63,608 nucleotides of DNA from contig NZ_JACUUD010000004.1 in assembly GCF_014859505.1 (NCBI RefSeq), forward strand, positions 1 through 63,608, read 5' to 3'. This document shows, one piece after another, positions 18,710-27,063 of this stretch. Position 1 is the first letter of the stretch. Each line of letters starts with the position of its first letter. Under the pieces are notes generated by a model. The model saw only the letters and a list, made by a program, of their open reading frames with translations, did not search any database and was not told the DNA's origin. Origin of the DNA: Halomonas sp. GTDB lineage: Bacteria; Pseudomonadota; Gammaproteobacteria; Pseudomonadales; Halomonadaceae. Position numbers and translations under genes: made by a program.

Positions 18710-19939
18710 ATGGACACCACCCCGATCCGGAAATCGCACAAGCTGCACAACGTCTGCTACGACATCCGCGGCCCGGTGCTCGACCATGCCAAGCGGCTGG
18801 AAGAGGAGGGCCAGCGAATCCTCAAGCTGAACATCGGCAACCCCGCCCCGTTCGGTTTCGAGGCGCCGGAGGAGATCCTCCAGGACGTCATGCGCAACCT
18901 GCCCACCGCCCAGGGTTACTGCGATTCCAAGGGGCTCTACTCGGCGCGCAAGGCGATCATGCAGGAGTGCCAGCGCAAGCACATACCCAATGTCGGCATC
19001 GAGGACATCTACATCGGCAACGGCGTCTCCGAGCTGATCGTGATGGCGATGCAGGCACTGCTCAACGACGGCGACGAGGTGCTGATCCCTGCCCCCGACT
19101 ACCCGCTGTGGACCGCCGCCGCCAACCTCTCCGGCGGCCACGCCGTTCACTACCTGTGCGACGAGCAGGCCGACTGGGCGCCGGACCTCGACGATATCCG
19201 CGCCAAGGTGACCGCCCACACCCGGGCCATCGTGATCATCAACCCCAACAACCCCACCGGCGCCGTCTACCCGCCGGCGGTGATCCGCGAGTTGCTGGAG
19301 ATCGCCCGCCAGCACGACCTGGTGGTGTTCTCCGACGAGATTTACGACAAGATCCTCTACGACGACGTCGAGCACGTCTCCACCGGGGCCCTGGCAGGCG
19401 ACGACCAGCTGGTGGTGACCATGAACGGGCTCTCCAAGAGCTACCGCTGCGCCGGCTTCCGCTCAGGCTGGATGATCCTCTCGGGCCATATCGCCATGCA
19501 GCGCGCCGCGGACTTCATCCAGGGGCTGACCATGCTGGCCTCCATGCGCCTGTGCGCCAACGTGCCGGCCCAGCACGCCATCCAGACGGCGCTGGGCGGC
19601 TACCAGTCGATCAACGACCTGATCCTGCCGGGCGGGCGCCTGCTGGCCCAGCGCGACATCACCTTCGAGAGGCTCAACGCCATCCCGGGGGTGAGCTGCG
19701 TCAAGCCCAGGGGGGCGCTCTACGCCTTCCCGCGGCTCGACCCCGAGGTGTTCAACATCCATGACGACCAGCAGCTGGTGCTCGACCTGCTGCTGCAGGA
19801 GAAGATCCTGCTGGTCCAAGGCACCGCCTTCAACTGGCCGGACCCGGACCACGTGCGCATCGTCACCCTGCCCTGGGCCGACCAGCTCGGCGACGCCCTG
19901 GATCGGTTCGCCCGCTTCCTGTCACGCTACCGCCAGTAA
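18710..19939 (+). CDS. alaA: Alanine aminotransferase AlaA (class I, PLP-dependent)
   Basis: Pyruvate-glutamate transaminase that makes alanine. The 409-residue protein closely matches E. coli AlaA (405). Matching segments are LHNVCYDIRGPVLDHAKRLE, LNIGNPAPFGF, YCDSKGLYSARKAIMQ, NPNNPTGAVYPP, the PLP-lysine context NGLSKSYRCAGFRSGWM and LCANVPAQHAIQTALGGYQS. The start ATG at 18710 gives the family N-terminus. It is followed by htpX after a 140-nt gap with a heat-shock-like promoter. Confidence 0.93.
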   Translation: MDTTPIRKSHKLHNVCYDIRGPVLDHAKRLEEEGQRILKLNIGNPAPFGFEAPEEILQDVMRNLPTAQGYCDSKGLYSARKAIMQECQRKHIPNVGIEDIYIGNGVSELIVMAMQALLNDGDEVLIPAPDYPLWTAAANLSGGHAVHYLCDEQADWAPDLDDIRAKVTAHTRAIVIINPNNPTGAVYPPAVIRELLEIARQHDLVVFSDEIYDKILYDDVEHVSTGALAGDDQLVVTMNGLSKSYRCAGFRSGWMILSGHIAMQRAADFIQGLTMLASMRLCANVPAQHAIQTALGGYQSINDLILPGGRLLAQRDITFERLNAIPGVSCVKPRGALYAFPRLDPEVFNIHDDQQLVLDLLLQEKILLVQGTAFNWPDPDHVRIVTLPWADQLGDALDRFARFLSRYRQ

Positions 19940-19967
19940 ACGCCTCGCCGGACGGGTGTTGCGAGTG

Positions 19968-19997
19968 CTTGAAACCCACCCGCCCCGGCCGTATCTA
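19968..19997 (+). promoter_or_regulatory. Sigma-32-like promoter for htpX
   Basis: CTTGAAA (19968-19974), 14 nt, then CCGTATCTA (19989-19997). The heat-shock sigma consensus is CTTGAA followed by CCCCATtTA at 13-17 nt; the -35 is perfect and the -10 matches 6 of 9. It lies 86 nt upstream of htpX, a membrane stress protease gene. An 8-bp hairpin (GCCGCGCC/GGCGCGGC, 20015-20032) lies between this promoter and the start codon. Confidence 0.55.
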
Positions 19998-20082
19998 AGC
20001 CAAAGCTTCTTGACGCCGCGCCCCGGCGCGGCACTGACCCCTTGATGACTCTTTCCCCGATAACGACTGGAGACCCCGCAAC

Positions 20083-20985
20083 ATGATGAGAATCCTGCTC
20101 TTCCTGGGCACCAACCTGGGCGTCATCATCGTCGCCAGCATCACCCTGCGCCTGCTGGGCGTCGAGCCCTACCTGACCGCCCAGGGCATCAACTTCAACA
20201 GCCTGCTGATCTTCTGCTTCATCTTCGGCATGGCCGGCTCCATGGTGTCGCTGTTCATCTCCAAGTGGATGGCCAAGCGCAGCACCGGCACCGTGATCAT
20301 CGAGACGCCCAGCAATGCCACCGAGAAGTGGCTGCTCGACACCGTGGAAGAGCTCTCCCGCGATGCCGGCATCAAGACGCCCGAGGTGGGCATCTTCCCC
20401 GCCCAGCAGTCCAACGCCTTCGCCACCGGCTGGAACCGCAACGACGCCCTGGTGGCGGTCTCCGCCGGACTGCTCAACCGCATGCGCCCCGAGGAGGTGC
20501 GCGCGGTGCTCGCCCACGAGATCGGCCACGTGGCCAACGGCGACATGGTGACCCTGGCGCTGATCCAGGGGGTGGTGAACACCTTCGTGATGTTCTTCGC
20601 CCGGGTGGTCGCCCACCTGGTCGACGGCTTTCTCAAGAGCCGCAGCGACGGCGCGGGGCTCGGCTTCATGGGGTACTTCGCCGTGGTGATCGTCGCCGAG
20701 ATCGTGTTCGGCATCATCGCCTCGGCCATCGTCGCCTGGTTCTCGCGTTTCCGCGAATACCGCGCCGACGCCGCCGGTGCCAGGCTCGCCGGTTCCGGCG
20801 CCATGATCAACGCCCTGGCTCGTCTCAAGGGCGAGACCGAGATGCCCGACCAGATGCCGGATACCCTGCGCGCCATGGCCATCACCAAGGGCCAGACCCG
20901 CTCGCTGATGGAGCGCCTGTTCGCCAGCCATCCGCCCCTGGACGATCGCATCCGGGCGCTCAAGGAAGCGGCCTATCGACAGTAA
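20083..20985 (+). CDS. htpX: Membrane zinc metalloprotease HtpX
   Basis: Inner-membrane M48 protease for quality control of damaged membrane proteins. The 300-residue product has two N-terminal membrane helices ([40 protein letters not shown]), the zinc motif HEIGH in [16 protein letters not shown], the third ligand region [15 protein letters not shown], and two further hydrophobic segments. The start is MM at 20083; the second ATG at 20086 is equally possible. A diverged copy of its last ~30 nt follows the stop codon. Confidence 0.96.
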   Translation: MMRILLFLGTNLGVIIVASITLRLLGVEPYLTAQGINFNSLLIFCFIFGMAGSMVSLFISKWMAKRSTGTVIIETPSNATEKWLLDTVEELSRDAGIKTPEVGIFPAQQSNAFATGWNRNDALVAVSAGLLNRMRPEEVRAVLAHEIGHVANGDMVTLALIQGVVNTFVMFFARVVAHLVDGFLKSRSDGAGLGFMGYFAVVIVAEIVFGIIASAIVAWFSRFREYRADAAGARLAGSGAMINALARLKGETEMPDQMPDTLRAMAITKGQTRSLMERLFASHPPLDDRIRALKEAAYRQ

Positions 20986-20994
20986 CGGCGAGCC

Positions 20995-21024
20995 GCGCTC
21001 AAGGAAGCGACCTGCCGGCAGACA
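20995..21024 (+). repeat. Diverged direct repeat of the htpX 3' end
   Basis: This stretch matches the last 30 nt of htpX (20956-20985) at 24 of 30 positions, with the first 15 (GCGCTCAAGGAAGCG) identical. The copies are 39 nt apart start to start. It is probably a partial tandem duplication spanning the stop codon. Confidence 0.65.
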
Positions 21025-21057
21025 TCGCAATCAGCAGCAGCGTTCTTCCCAACCGTA

Positions 21058-21094
21058 ACGCAAGCGGGCCCGCCAATGGCGGGCCCGCTTGCGT
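21058..21094. terminator. Bidirectional hairpin between convergent htpX and pdxB
   Basis: A perfect 17-bp stem (left arm 21058-21074, right arm 21078-21094) with a 3-nt AAT loop. It lies between two converging genes. No long T-tract follows on either strand, but the size and location fit a shared terminator. Confidence 0.7.
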
Positions 21095-21124
21095 CTGGGC
21101 ATCAAAGGGGCGAACGCGATGAGC

Positions 21125-22288
21125 TCAGCCTCGGATTACGCGAAAGCCCGCCCCGGCCAGCAGCACGGCCAGTTCTTCGTCCGCCTCCGTCAGGGCCACC
21201 TCCAGGGTGGCGAACTCGCGGCGCAGGGGGTAGCCCGCCCGGCAGGCGTCGAAGCCTTTCGCCATGCCCTGGCGGCGGCTCTCGCGCAGCAGGCTGTCGT
21301 GGTCGCGGCGCACGTCATGGACGGCCCGCAGGCAGAGCCGTAGCGCCTCATCGGTGGCGAGGCCCGCGCCGAGTTCCAGGCGGCGCAGGGGCGGCGGCGG
21401 CAGCAGCTCATCGAGGCCCACCCGGGCAGACAGGCCGAGTTCCCGACACAGCGCCCGGTAGACCATATGGGTGCCGCGTCGCTTGCCGTCCAGGCTGTGG
21501 CCGGCGATATGCGGCGTGGCGATCTCGGCGAGATCCCGCAGGGCGCCGTCGATGGCCGGCTCGTGCTCCCAGACGTCGAGCACCGCGCTGATATCGCCCT
21601 CTCCAGCCAGACGCTGACGCAAGGCCTGGCCATCCACGCAGTCGCCGCGGCCGGCATTGAGCAGCACTGTGCCCGGCGCCAGCTCGGCGATGACCTCGGC
21701 CCCCAGCAGGTGATGGGTGGCATGGGGCCCCTCGCGCACCAGGGGGGTGTGCAGACAGAGCACGTCGCACTCGTCGATCAGCGTCTCCAGGTCGACGAAG
21801 CCGGGCAGAGATTGCCCCGCGGCGCTCTCTGCCGCGACCCTGGGCGGGTCGCAGGCCAGGCAGTCGATCCCCATGGCGACGAGGCGGCCCAGCAGGCGCC
21901 CCCCCACATTGCCGGCGCCCACCACCCCCACTCGCCGTTCGGCAAGCCGCCAGCCCTGGCGCTCGGCCAGGGTCGCCAGGCTGCCCAGCACGTAGTCCAC
22001 CACCGCCTCGGCGTTGCAGCCCGGGGCGCTGGCGAAGGCGATGCCGCGTTCTGCCAACGCCGCGAGATCGACATGGTCGGTGCCGATGGTGCAGGTGCCG
22101 ACGAAGCGCAGCCGTCGGGCCTCGGTGAGCAGTGCCGCATCGACCCGGGTGATGGAGCGCACCACCAGGGCATCGACGTCGCGCAGCGTCGCGGCATCGA
22201 TCTGGCGTCCGGGTAGACGCACCACCTCGCCCAGGGCACCGAAACAGGACTCGGCGGCGGGCACATCGGCATCGACAAGGATTCGCAT
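21125..22288 (-). CDS. pdxB: Erythronate-4-phosphate dehydrogenase PdxB
   Basis: NAD-dependent oxidation in the DXP-dependent route to pyridoxal phosphate. The 387-residue protein belongs to the D-2-hydroxyacid dehydrogenases. It has the PdxB-type N-terminus MRILVDADVPAAESCFGALG, CTIGTDHVDL, the NAD loop VGVVGAGNVGGRLLGRL, the catalytic-region LNAGRGDCVDG and the active-site His in IATPHIAGHSLDGK, plus the PdxB-specific C-terminal domain. PLP cofactor supply may matter for nearby transaminases, but there is no operon link. Confidence 0.95.
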   Translation of the reverse strand: MRILVDADVPAAESCFGALGEVVRLPGRQIDAATLRDVDALVVRSITRVDAALLTEARRLRFVGTCTIGTDHVDLAALAERGIAFASAPGCNAEAVVDYVLGSLATLAERQGWRLAERRVGVVGAGNVGGRLLGRLVAMGIDCLACDPPRVAAESAAGQSLPGFVDLETLIDECDVLCLHTPLVREGPHATHHLLGAEVIAELAPGTVLLNAGRGDCVDGQALRQRLAGEGDISAVLDVWEHEPAIDGALRDLAEIATPHIAGHSLDGKRRGTHMVYRALCRELGLSARVGLDELLPPPPLRRLELGAGLATDEALRLCLRAVHDVRRDHDSLLRESRRQGMAKGFDACRAGYPLRREFATLEVALTEADEELAVLLAGAGFRVIRG

Positions 22289-22381
22289 GGTCTCTTGTTC
22301 CCGTTTCTCTGGCGATTACAATACCTACCAACCTACCACTCCCCCGCCAACGCGGGGATACGCTGCGCGTCAGGAGCCTTG

Positions 22382-22663
22382 ATGATCGTCCGCTGGGAAA
22401 CCGACCATGACTATGTGCTGGTACACATCCACCAGGACATGTTCGGCGACTGGATCTTCAGCCGCGCCTGGGGACAGATCGGGACCCAGTTCGGGGGCCT
22501 AAAGCACCAGTTGGCCGACGACCATGACCAGGCGCTGATGTGGCTGGCCGACGAGGCTACCATCCAGGCCTCCCGTAGCTTTCGCAAGGTGATGGAGGTG
22601 GAGGACAACAGTCCCGAGGGACGACAGGCGGTCAGCCAGCTGTCGCTGCTGGACGCCCTGTAG
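22382..22663 (+). CDS. Small WGR-domain-like protein
   Basis: A 93-residue protein made of little more than one WGR-like fold: VRWETDHDYVLVHIHQDMFG, then WIFSRAWGQIGTQFGGLKHQ, followed by an Ala- and Asp-rich helix. The Trp-Gly core is WGQ rather than WGR. WGR domains occur in PARPs and in bacterial proteins near nucleic-acid functions, but no role is known for this stand-alone form. The ATG at 22382 was chosen where the domain begins; in-frame upstream sequence reaching 22295 is not convincing. It is divergent from pdxB and converges with the glutaredoxin-like gene, 4 nt away. Confidence 0.7.
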   Translation: MIVRWETDHDYVLVHIHQDMFGDWIFSRAWGQIGTQFGGLKHQLADDHDQALMWLADEATIQASRSFRKVMEVEDNSPEGRQAVSQLSLLDAL

Positions 22664-22667
22664 GGCG

Positions 22668-23015
22668 CTAGCCCAGGTAGCGTCGCCCGTCGCGCATCTC
22701 GGCCCCGCGCACCTCGCGGGGGGCCTCCTCGCCCTCCCGCTGGCAACGCAGGGCCTCCCATGCCGCTTCATCCAGCCAGCCCCGCTCGGCCAGCCAGGCC
22801 GCCAGCCGCGGCGCATCGAAGCCGCGGTCCAACTCCTGCCCCTCGGTATCCGCCAGCACCGGGATGCGTACCCCGTAGCGCGCCATCAGGGCCTCGTCAT
22901 CGCTGACCTCGACCCGGTCCAGGGCCACCGGCTCGCGGCTGAGGTGGCCCAGCAGTCCCTCGAGCTGCTGGCAGAGGTGGCAGCCCAGGGTGGTGTAGAG
23001 CGTCAGCCGGATCAT
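22668..23015 (-). CDS. Glutaredoxin-family (DUF836-like) protein
   Basis: A 115-residue thioredoxin-fold protein starting MIRLTLYTTLGCHLCQQLEG. The CHLC pair at about residues 12-15 is the redox motif. VRIPVLAD carries the cis-proline typical of the fold. The C-terminal third (about residues 80-115) is charged and unlike classical glutaredoxin. It follows rlmKL, as in other gammaproteobacteria. Its ATG overlaps a TGA that ends a degenerate duplicate of the rlmKL 3' end. Confidence 0.8.
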   Translation of the reverse strand: MIRLTLYTTLGCHLCQQLEGLLGHLSREPVALDRVEVSDDEALMARYGVRIPVLADTEGQELDRGFDAPRLAAWLAERGWLDEAAWEALRCQREGEEAPREVRGAEMRDGRRYLG

Positions 23016-23021
23016 GCGCGC

Positions 23022-23098
23022 GCCTCCCGGTGACGAATCAGAAAGACGTGATGCAGCTCCGGGTTGCGCGTGGAAAATAAAAAGCGGGTCGAAGGTCT
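23022..23098 (-). repeat. Tandem duplicate of the rlmKL 3' end
   Basis: Minus-strand sequence directly after the rlmKL stop repeats the last ~75 nt of the gene (23108-23178). It still encodes RNPELHHVFLIRHREARA and then a TGA that overlaps the ATG of the glutaredoxin gene. Upstream in the copy an insertion of about 8 nt (TTTTTATTTT region) breaks the frame. The copy also supplies the GGGAGG ribosome-binding site of the downstream gene. Confidence 0.75.
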
Positions 23099-25302
23099 CA
23101 TGCCGCTTCCTCCCGGTGGCGAATCAGGAAGACGTGGTGCAGCTCGGGATTACGCTTGAAATCCGGGTCGAAGGTCTTCGCCGAGATCTCCTCCACCGCA
23201 TAGTGCTCGGCCAGATCGGCATCCAGCTTGAAGCGACGCTGGTTGTTGGAGAACACCAGGGTGCCGCCGGGCGCCAGGCGGGCCATGGCCAGGCGCACCA
23301 GGCGCCCGTGGTCGCGCTGCACGTCGAGGGTCCCCGCCATCTTCTTGGAGTTGGAGAAGGTGGGTGGGTCCATGAAGATCAGGTCGAATTCGGCCCCGGC
23401 GGTCTGAAGCCAGCGCAGGCAGTCGTCGCGCACCACCCGATGGCGGCTGGGGTCGAGGCCGTTGAGGGCGAAGTTGTCCCGCGCCCACTCCAGGTAAGTG
23501 TTGGAGAGATCCACGCTGACGCTGTCGCTGGCACCGGCGATCCCCTCGGCGCCGCGCGGCCCCAGCGCCGCCTGCACGGTGGCGGTGGCGGTATAGCAGA
23601 AGAGGTTGAGGAAGCGCTTGCCCGGCGCCATCTCGCCCAGCATCCGGCGCACCGGGCGGTGGTCCAGGAACAGGCCGGTGTCCAGATAGTCCCGCAGGTT
23701 GACCCACAGCCTGGCGCGTCCCTCGGGTACCTCGAAGCGCTCGCCGCTGGCCCCCTGTTTCTGATACTGGGCGCTACCGCTCTGGCGCTCGCGGCGCTTG
23801 ACCACCACCCGGGTCGGGTCGACCTCGAGCACCTCGGGGATCACCGCCAGCGCCTCGAAGAGGCGCTTCTGGGCCTGGCCGGCATCAATGGTGCGTGGGG
23901 CGGCATACTCCTGCACGTGGACCCGCTCACCGTAGACATCGATGGCCAGGGCGTACTCCGGCATGTCGGCGTCATACAGTCGATAGCAGCGCTCGCCGCT
24001 CTGCTTGAGCCACTTCTTGAGCCGCTTGCGGTTCTTCTCCAGGCGGTTGGCGAACATCTGGGCCCCTTCGGAGCGACGCGGGGCACCGGACTCCCGCGAG
24101 CCCTCCGCATCCACCTCGGGCACCTCCATCAGCAGCAGCTTGGCCTCGAGCGGGCCATTGCGCAGGGCGTACTGCTTGTGGGCGCGCAGGCCGATGCGGT
24201 GACCGAGGTCCGGATTGCCGGTGAAGACCGCCAGACGCCAGCCGGGAAAGGCCGCCCGCACCCGCTCGCCCAGCTGGGCATATAGGCCGACCAGCTCCGG
24301 CAGCTCACCGAGCCGTTCGCCGTAGGGCGGGTTGGTGATCACCAGGCCCGTAGGTTCAACGTCCAGCCCCGCGGGACGCGACAGCTCGGCCAGCCCCCCG
24401 CCGGTGAGCGTGATCAGCGCCGGGATGCCGGCGCGCATGGCGTTGGCCCTGGCCGCGGCCAGCGCCGCGGGGCTCTGGTCGATGCCGTGAAAGTGCGAGC
24501 GGCAGCGCTTGCGGCCTATGCTCGCCCGCGCCTCTGCCTCGCGTTTCACTTCGCGCCAGATCGTCTCGTCGTGGCCCGCCCAGCCGTGGAAGCCGAAGCG
24601 CTCACGAGCCAGCCCCGGGGCCACGTCGGCGGCCATCATCGCCGCCTCGATCAGCAGGGTGCCGGCACCGCACAGCGGGTCCACCAGCGGCGCCCCCTCA
24701 CGGGCCAGCGCCGGCCAGCCGGCCCGCACCAGCAGTGCCGCCGCCAGGTTCTCCTTGAGCGGCGCATGGCCCACGTCGCGGCGATAGCCGCGGCGGTGCA
24801 GGCTGTCGCCGGAGAGGTCCACGCCCACGATCAAGCGCCCGCGGTGCAGGTGGGCATAGAGGCGCAGATCGGGTGTCTTGAGATCGACATCGGGGCGCGC
24901 CAACCCTGCGGCCTGCAGGCGATCGACCACGCCGTCCTTGACCGTCTGGGCGCCGAAGCGTGTGTGGCGGATCGCTTCGGAGCGGCCATGGAAGTCCACC
25001 GCCAGCGTCGCTCCCGGCGCCAGATGCCGCGACCAGTCGATGGCGGCCACGGCGGCACGCAGCTGCTCGGGGGTCTCGATGCCCTCGTCGCGGGCCAGGC
25101 AGAGCACCACCCGGTTGGCCAGCCGCGACCACAGGCAGGCACGGTAGGCGCCAGCCAGATCGGTCCGCAGGTTCAAACCGCCCACCGTGGTCTTGCCGGG
25201 CTCGGCGCCCAGGGCGGCGAGTTCTTCGGACAGCAGCAGCTCCAGCCCCTGGGGGCAGGTGGCCAGGAGATCCAGCGTGGCGTCGTGTCGTGGGGATGTC
25301 AT
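23098..25302 (-). CDS. rlmKL: Bifunctional 23S rRNA methyltransferase RlmKL
   Basis: Fused enzyme that methylates 23S G2445 (N2, RlmL part) and G2069 (N7, RlmK part). The 734-residue length is typical. The N-terminus carries a THUMP domain (about residues 45-155), then the RlmL methylase with NPPYGERLGELPELVG, and the C-terminal RlmK methylase with the SAM loop FLNLFCYTATATVQAAL and catalytic DPPTFSNSKKMAGTLDVQ. It ends RNPELHHVFLIRHREEAA. Gene order rlmKL-rmf-pyrD is conserved in gammaproteobacteria, though strands differ. Its 3' end is duplicated downstream. Confidence 0.96.
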   Translation of the reverse strand: MTSPRHDATLDLLATCPQGLELLLSEELAALGAEPGKTTVGGLNLRTDLAGAYRACLWSRLANRVVLCLARDEGIETPEQLRAAVAAIDWSRHLAPGATLAVDFHGRSEAIRHTRFGAQTVKDGVVDRLQAAGLARPDVDLKTPDLRLYAHLHRGRLIVGVDLSGDSLHRRGYRRDVGHAPLKENLAAALLVRAGWPALAREGAPLVDPLCGAGTLLIEAAMMAADVAPGLARERFGFHGWAGHDETIWREVKREAEARASIGRKRCRSHFHGIDQSPAALAAARANAMRAGIPALITLTGGGLAELSRPAGLDVEPTGLVITNPPYGERLGELPELVGLYAQLGERVRAAFPGWRLAVFTGNPDLGHRIGLRAHKQYALRNGPLEAKLLLMEVPEVDAEGSRESGAPRRSEGAQMFANRLEKNRKRLKKWLKQSGERCYRLYDADMPEYALAIDVYGERVHVQEYAAPRTIDAGQAQKRLFEALAVIPEVLEVDPTRVVVKRRERQSGSAQYQKQGASGERFEVPEGRARLWVNLRDYLDTGLFLDHRPVRRMLGEMAPGKRFLNLFCYTATATVQAALGPRGAEGIAGASDSVSVDLSNTYLEWARDNFALNGLDPSRHRVVRDDCLRWLQTAGAEFDLIFMDPPTFSNSKKMAGTLDVQRDHGRLVRLAMARLAPGGTLVFSNNQRRFKLDADLAEHYAVEEISAKTFDPDFKRNPELHHVFLIRHREEAA

Positions 25303-25375
25303 CGCGTCGATACCGCTTGGCAGATTCTTGGGGCCACCGTGTCAGACAGGTGAACGGGTTGTTACAAATCGGGGG

Positions 25376-25405
25376 TCGACAAGCCCGATCGAAGTGGGCT
25401 ATCAA
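25376..25405 (+). promoter_or_regulatory. Putative rmf promoter
   Basis: TCGACA (25376-25381), 18 nt, then TATCAA (25400-25405), followed by an untranslated leader of about 135 nt before rmf. The hexamers match 5 of 6 and 4 of 6. Stationary-phase control of rmf is known in E. coli; nothing here proves it. Confidence 0.35.
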
Positions 25406-25546
25406 TAACCCAGTAGCTACTGAAACACGCATGCGTTTTCTGTCAACGGGCTCGATATTCAACCGAGAAGCTCGTGACAAGTTTAGGTGTGGCCCGGGCC
25501 TTGTGCTCGAGCCTGCCAGATCGATACCTTATCAAGAGGTAGTCCA

Positions 25547-25753
25547 ATGAAACGACAGAAACGTGATCGCTTCCAGCGTTCCTATATTCATGGCTACAAG
25601 GCAGGTGTTTCGGGTCGCTCTCGCGATGATTGTCCGAGCCAGGACGTCAATCTTCGCGAATACTGGATGAGCGGTTGGCGTGAGGGTCGAGGGGACCAGT
25701 GGTCCGGCATGACGGGAGTCTCCGGCATCCACAAGAACCCCATGGTGATGTGA
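25547..25753 (+). CDS. rmf: Ribosome modulation factor RMF
   Basis: Small basic protein that dimerises 70S ribosomes into inactive 100S particles in stationary phase. The 68 residues start MKRQKRDRFQRSYIHGYKAG and contain SGRSRDDCPSQDVNLREYW and GWREGRGDQW. It is 13 residues longer than E. coli RMF; the tail WSGMTGVSGIHKNPMVM resembles pseudomonad RMF. The ATG at 25547 follows AAGAGG with good spacing, and homology begins exactly there. Confidence 0.95.
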   Translation: MKRQKRDRFQRSYIHGYKAGVSGRSRDDCPSQDVNLREYWMSGWREGRGDQWSGMTGVSGIHKNPMVM

Positions 25754-25820
25754 GCCCCTACCATTACAGGTTCGCACATTTCAGGTTCGCACCCACTTTA
25801 ATAAACTCTTGACTTTATAG

Positions 25821-25855
25821 AGCCCGTGGCAAGCCCACGGGCTTCTTGCATTTCT
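25821..25855 (+). terminator. Terminator between rmf and pyrD
   Basis: A 9-bp perfect stem (AGCCCGTGG/CCACGGGCT) with a 5-nt loop, followed by TTCTTGCATTTC. It lies 68 nt after rmf and 20 nt beyond the convergent pyrD stop, so it may serve both. Confidence 0.7.
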
Positions 25856-25862
25856 CGCCACA

Positions 25863-26888
25863 TCAGCGCTGTACGGCCTGTGCCTTCAGGGCCCGGGCGC
25901 ACTCGCCCACCAGCGCCGGGCCACGATAGATGAAGCCCGAATAGAGCTGCACCAGGTCGGCACCGGCCTCGCGCTTGGCGAGCGCCGTCTCGGCGCTGTC
26001 GATCCCCCCCACGCCGATGATCGCCATCTCGGGCAGCTGGCGGCGCAGTTCGCGAATCACCGCATTGGAGGCCTCGAGCACAGGTCGGCCGGACAGCCCG
26101 CCGACCTCCTCTGCGCCGGGCAGGCCCACCACCGCCTCACGGGAGACCGTGGTGTTGGTGGCGATCACCGCGTCGATACCATTGGCTGCCAGGCAGCGCG
26201 CCACCAGGCCGACCTCCTCGGCGTCCATGTCCGGGGCGATCTTCACCGCCAGCGGCACCCGACGGCCGCCGTCGCGGTCGAGGCGACTCCCCTCCTCGCG
26301 CAGCGCCGAGAGCAGCCCGTCGAGCTGCTCGCCGAACTGCAGATTGCGAAGTCCCGGGGTGTTGGGGGAGGAGATATTCACGGTGATGTAGTGGGCGTGG
26401 GCATGCACCTTGCCGAGACAAGCGAGGTAATCGTCCACCGCCTTGTCCACCGGGGTGGTCAGATTCTTGCCGATGTTGATACCAATCACGCCATCATAGC
26501 GGCTCGCCTTGACCCTCTCGACCAGGTGGTCGACGCCGGCGTTGTTGAAGCCCATGCGGTTGATGATGGCGCCGGCCTCGGGCAGACGGAACATCCGTGG
26601 CCGCGGATTGCCCGGCTGGGGCTGCGGGGTCACGGTGCCCACCTCGACGAAGCCGAAACCCAGCGCTCCCAGGGCGTCGAGGTGATCGGCGTTCTTGTCG
26701 AGCCCTGCCGCCAGGCCCACCCGGTTGGGAAAACGCAGCCCCATGAGCTCCACCGGGTCTTCCACGCGCCCACCCCCCAGGCGCCCTGCCAGGCCCAGAC
26801 GGCCGGCCAGGTCGAGCCCCTTGAGCGCGACGCCGTGGGCGGTCTCGGCATCGAGACGAAAGAGAAGCGAACGGGCAAGCGAATACAT
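25863..26888 (-). CDS. pyrD: Dihydroorotate dehydrogenase (quinone) PyrD
   Basis: Membrane-associated class 2 enzyme that oxidises dihydroorotate in pyrimidine synthesis with quinone as acceptor. The 341 residues include the amphipathic N-terminal membrane anchor region ([19 protein letters not shown]), [20 protein letters not shown], the FMN and substrate loops [13 protein letters not shown] and [24 protein letters not shown] (class 2 has Ser as base) and [20 protein letters not shown]. The Shine-Dalgarno GGAGG precedes the ATG at 26888. Confidence 0.97.
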   Translation of the reverse strand: MYSLARSLLFRLDAETAHGVALKGLDLAGRLGLAGRLGGGRVEDPVELMGLRFPNRVGLAAGLDKNADHLDALGALGFGFVEVGTVTPQPQPGNPRPRMFRLPEAGAIINRMGFNNAGVDHLVERVKASRYDGVIGINIGKNLTTPVDKAVDDYLACLGKVHAHAHYITVNISSPNTPGLRNLQFGEQLDGLLSALREEGSRLDRDGGRRVPLAVKIAPDMDAEEVGLVARCLAANGIDAVIATNTTVSREAVVGLPGAEEVGGLSGRPVLEASNAVIRELRRQLPEMAIIGVGGIDSAETALAKREAGADLVQLYSGFIYRGPALVGECARALKAQAVQR

Positions 26889-26927
26889 GGCACCTCCGGG
26901 GACGGGCGGGGGTCAAGAGCGGGCAAG

Positions 26928-26936
26928 AGTATAGCA
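26928..26936 (-). promoter_or_regulatory. Extended -10 promoter element of pyrD
   Basis: The minus strand reads TGC-TATACT, an extended -10 (TGn plus a 5-of-6 hexamer), 40 nt before the pyrD start. No clear -35 box was seen, as is common for extended -10 promoters. Confidence 0.45.
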
Positions 26937-27063
26937 GCGCCTCCCGCGGGAAACGACGTCCCGGTGAGACAGGCGACGCCGAATCTGTGATCTACTGTGG
27001 GCAGATGAAGAGACGGAATGCGTGACCCGAACGGACCACGCCGCCAAGCTGCCAGGGAGATCC

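Noticed and set aside
26889..27063. A magnesium riboswitch (M-box) before mgtE
   Set aside because: The leader is short and does not show the conserved M-box helices or a terminator before the start codon.
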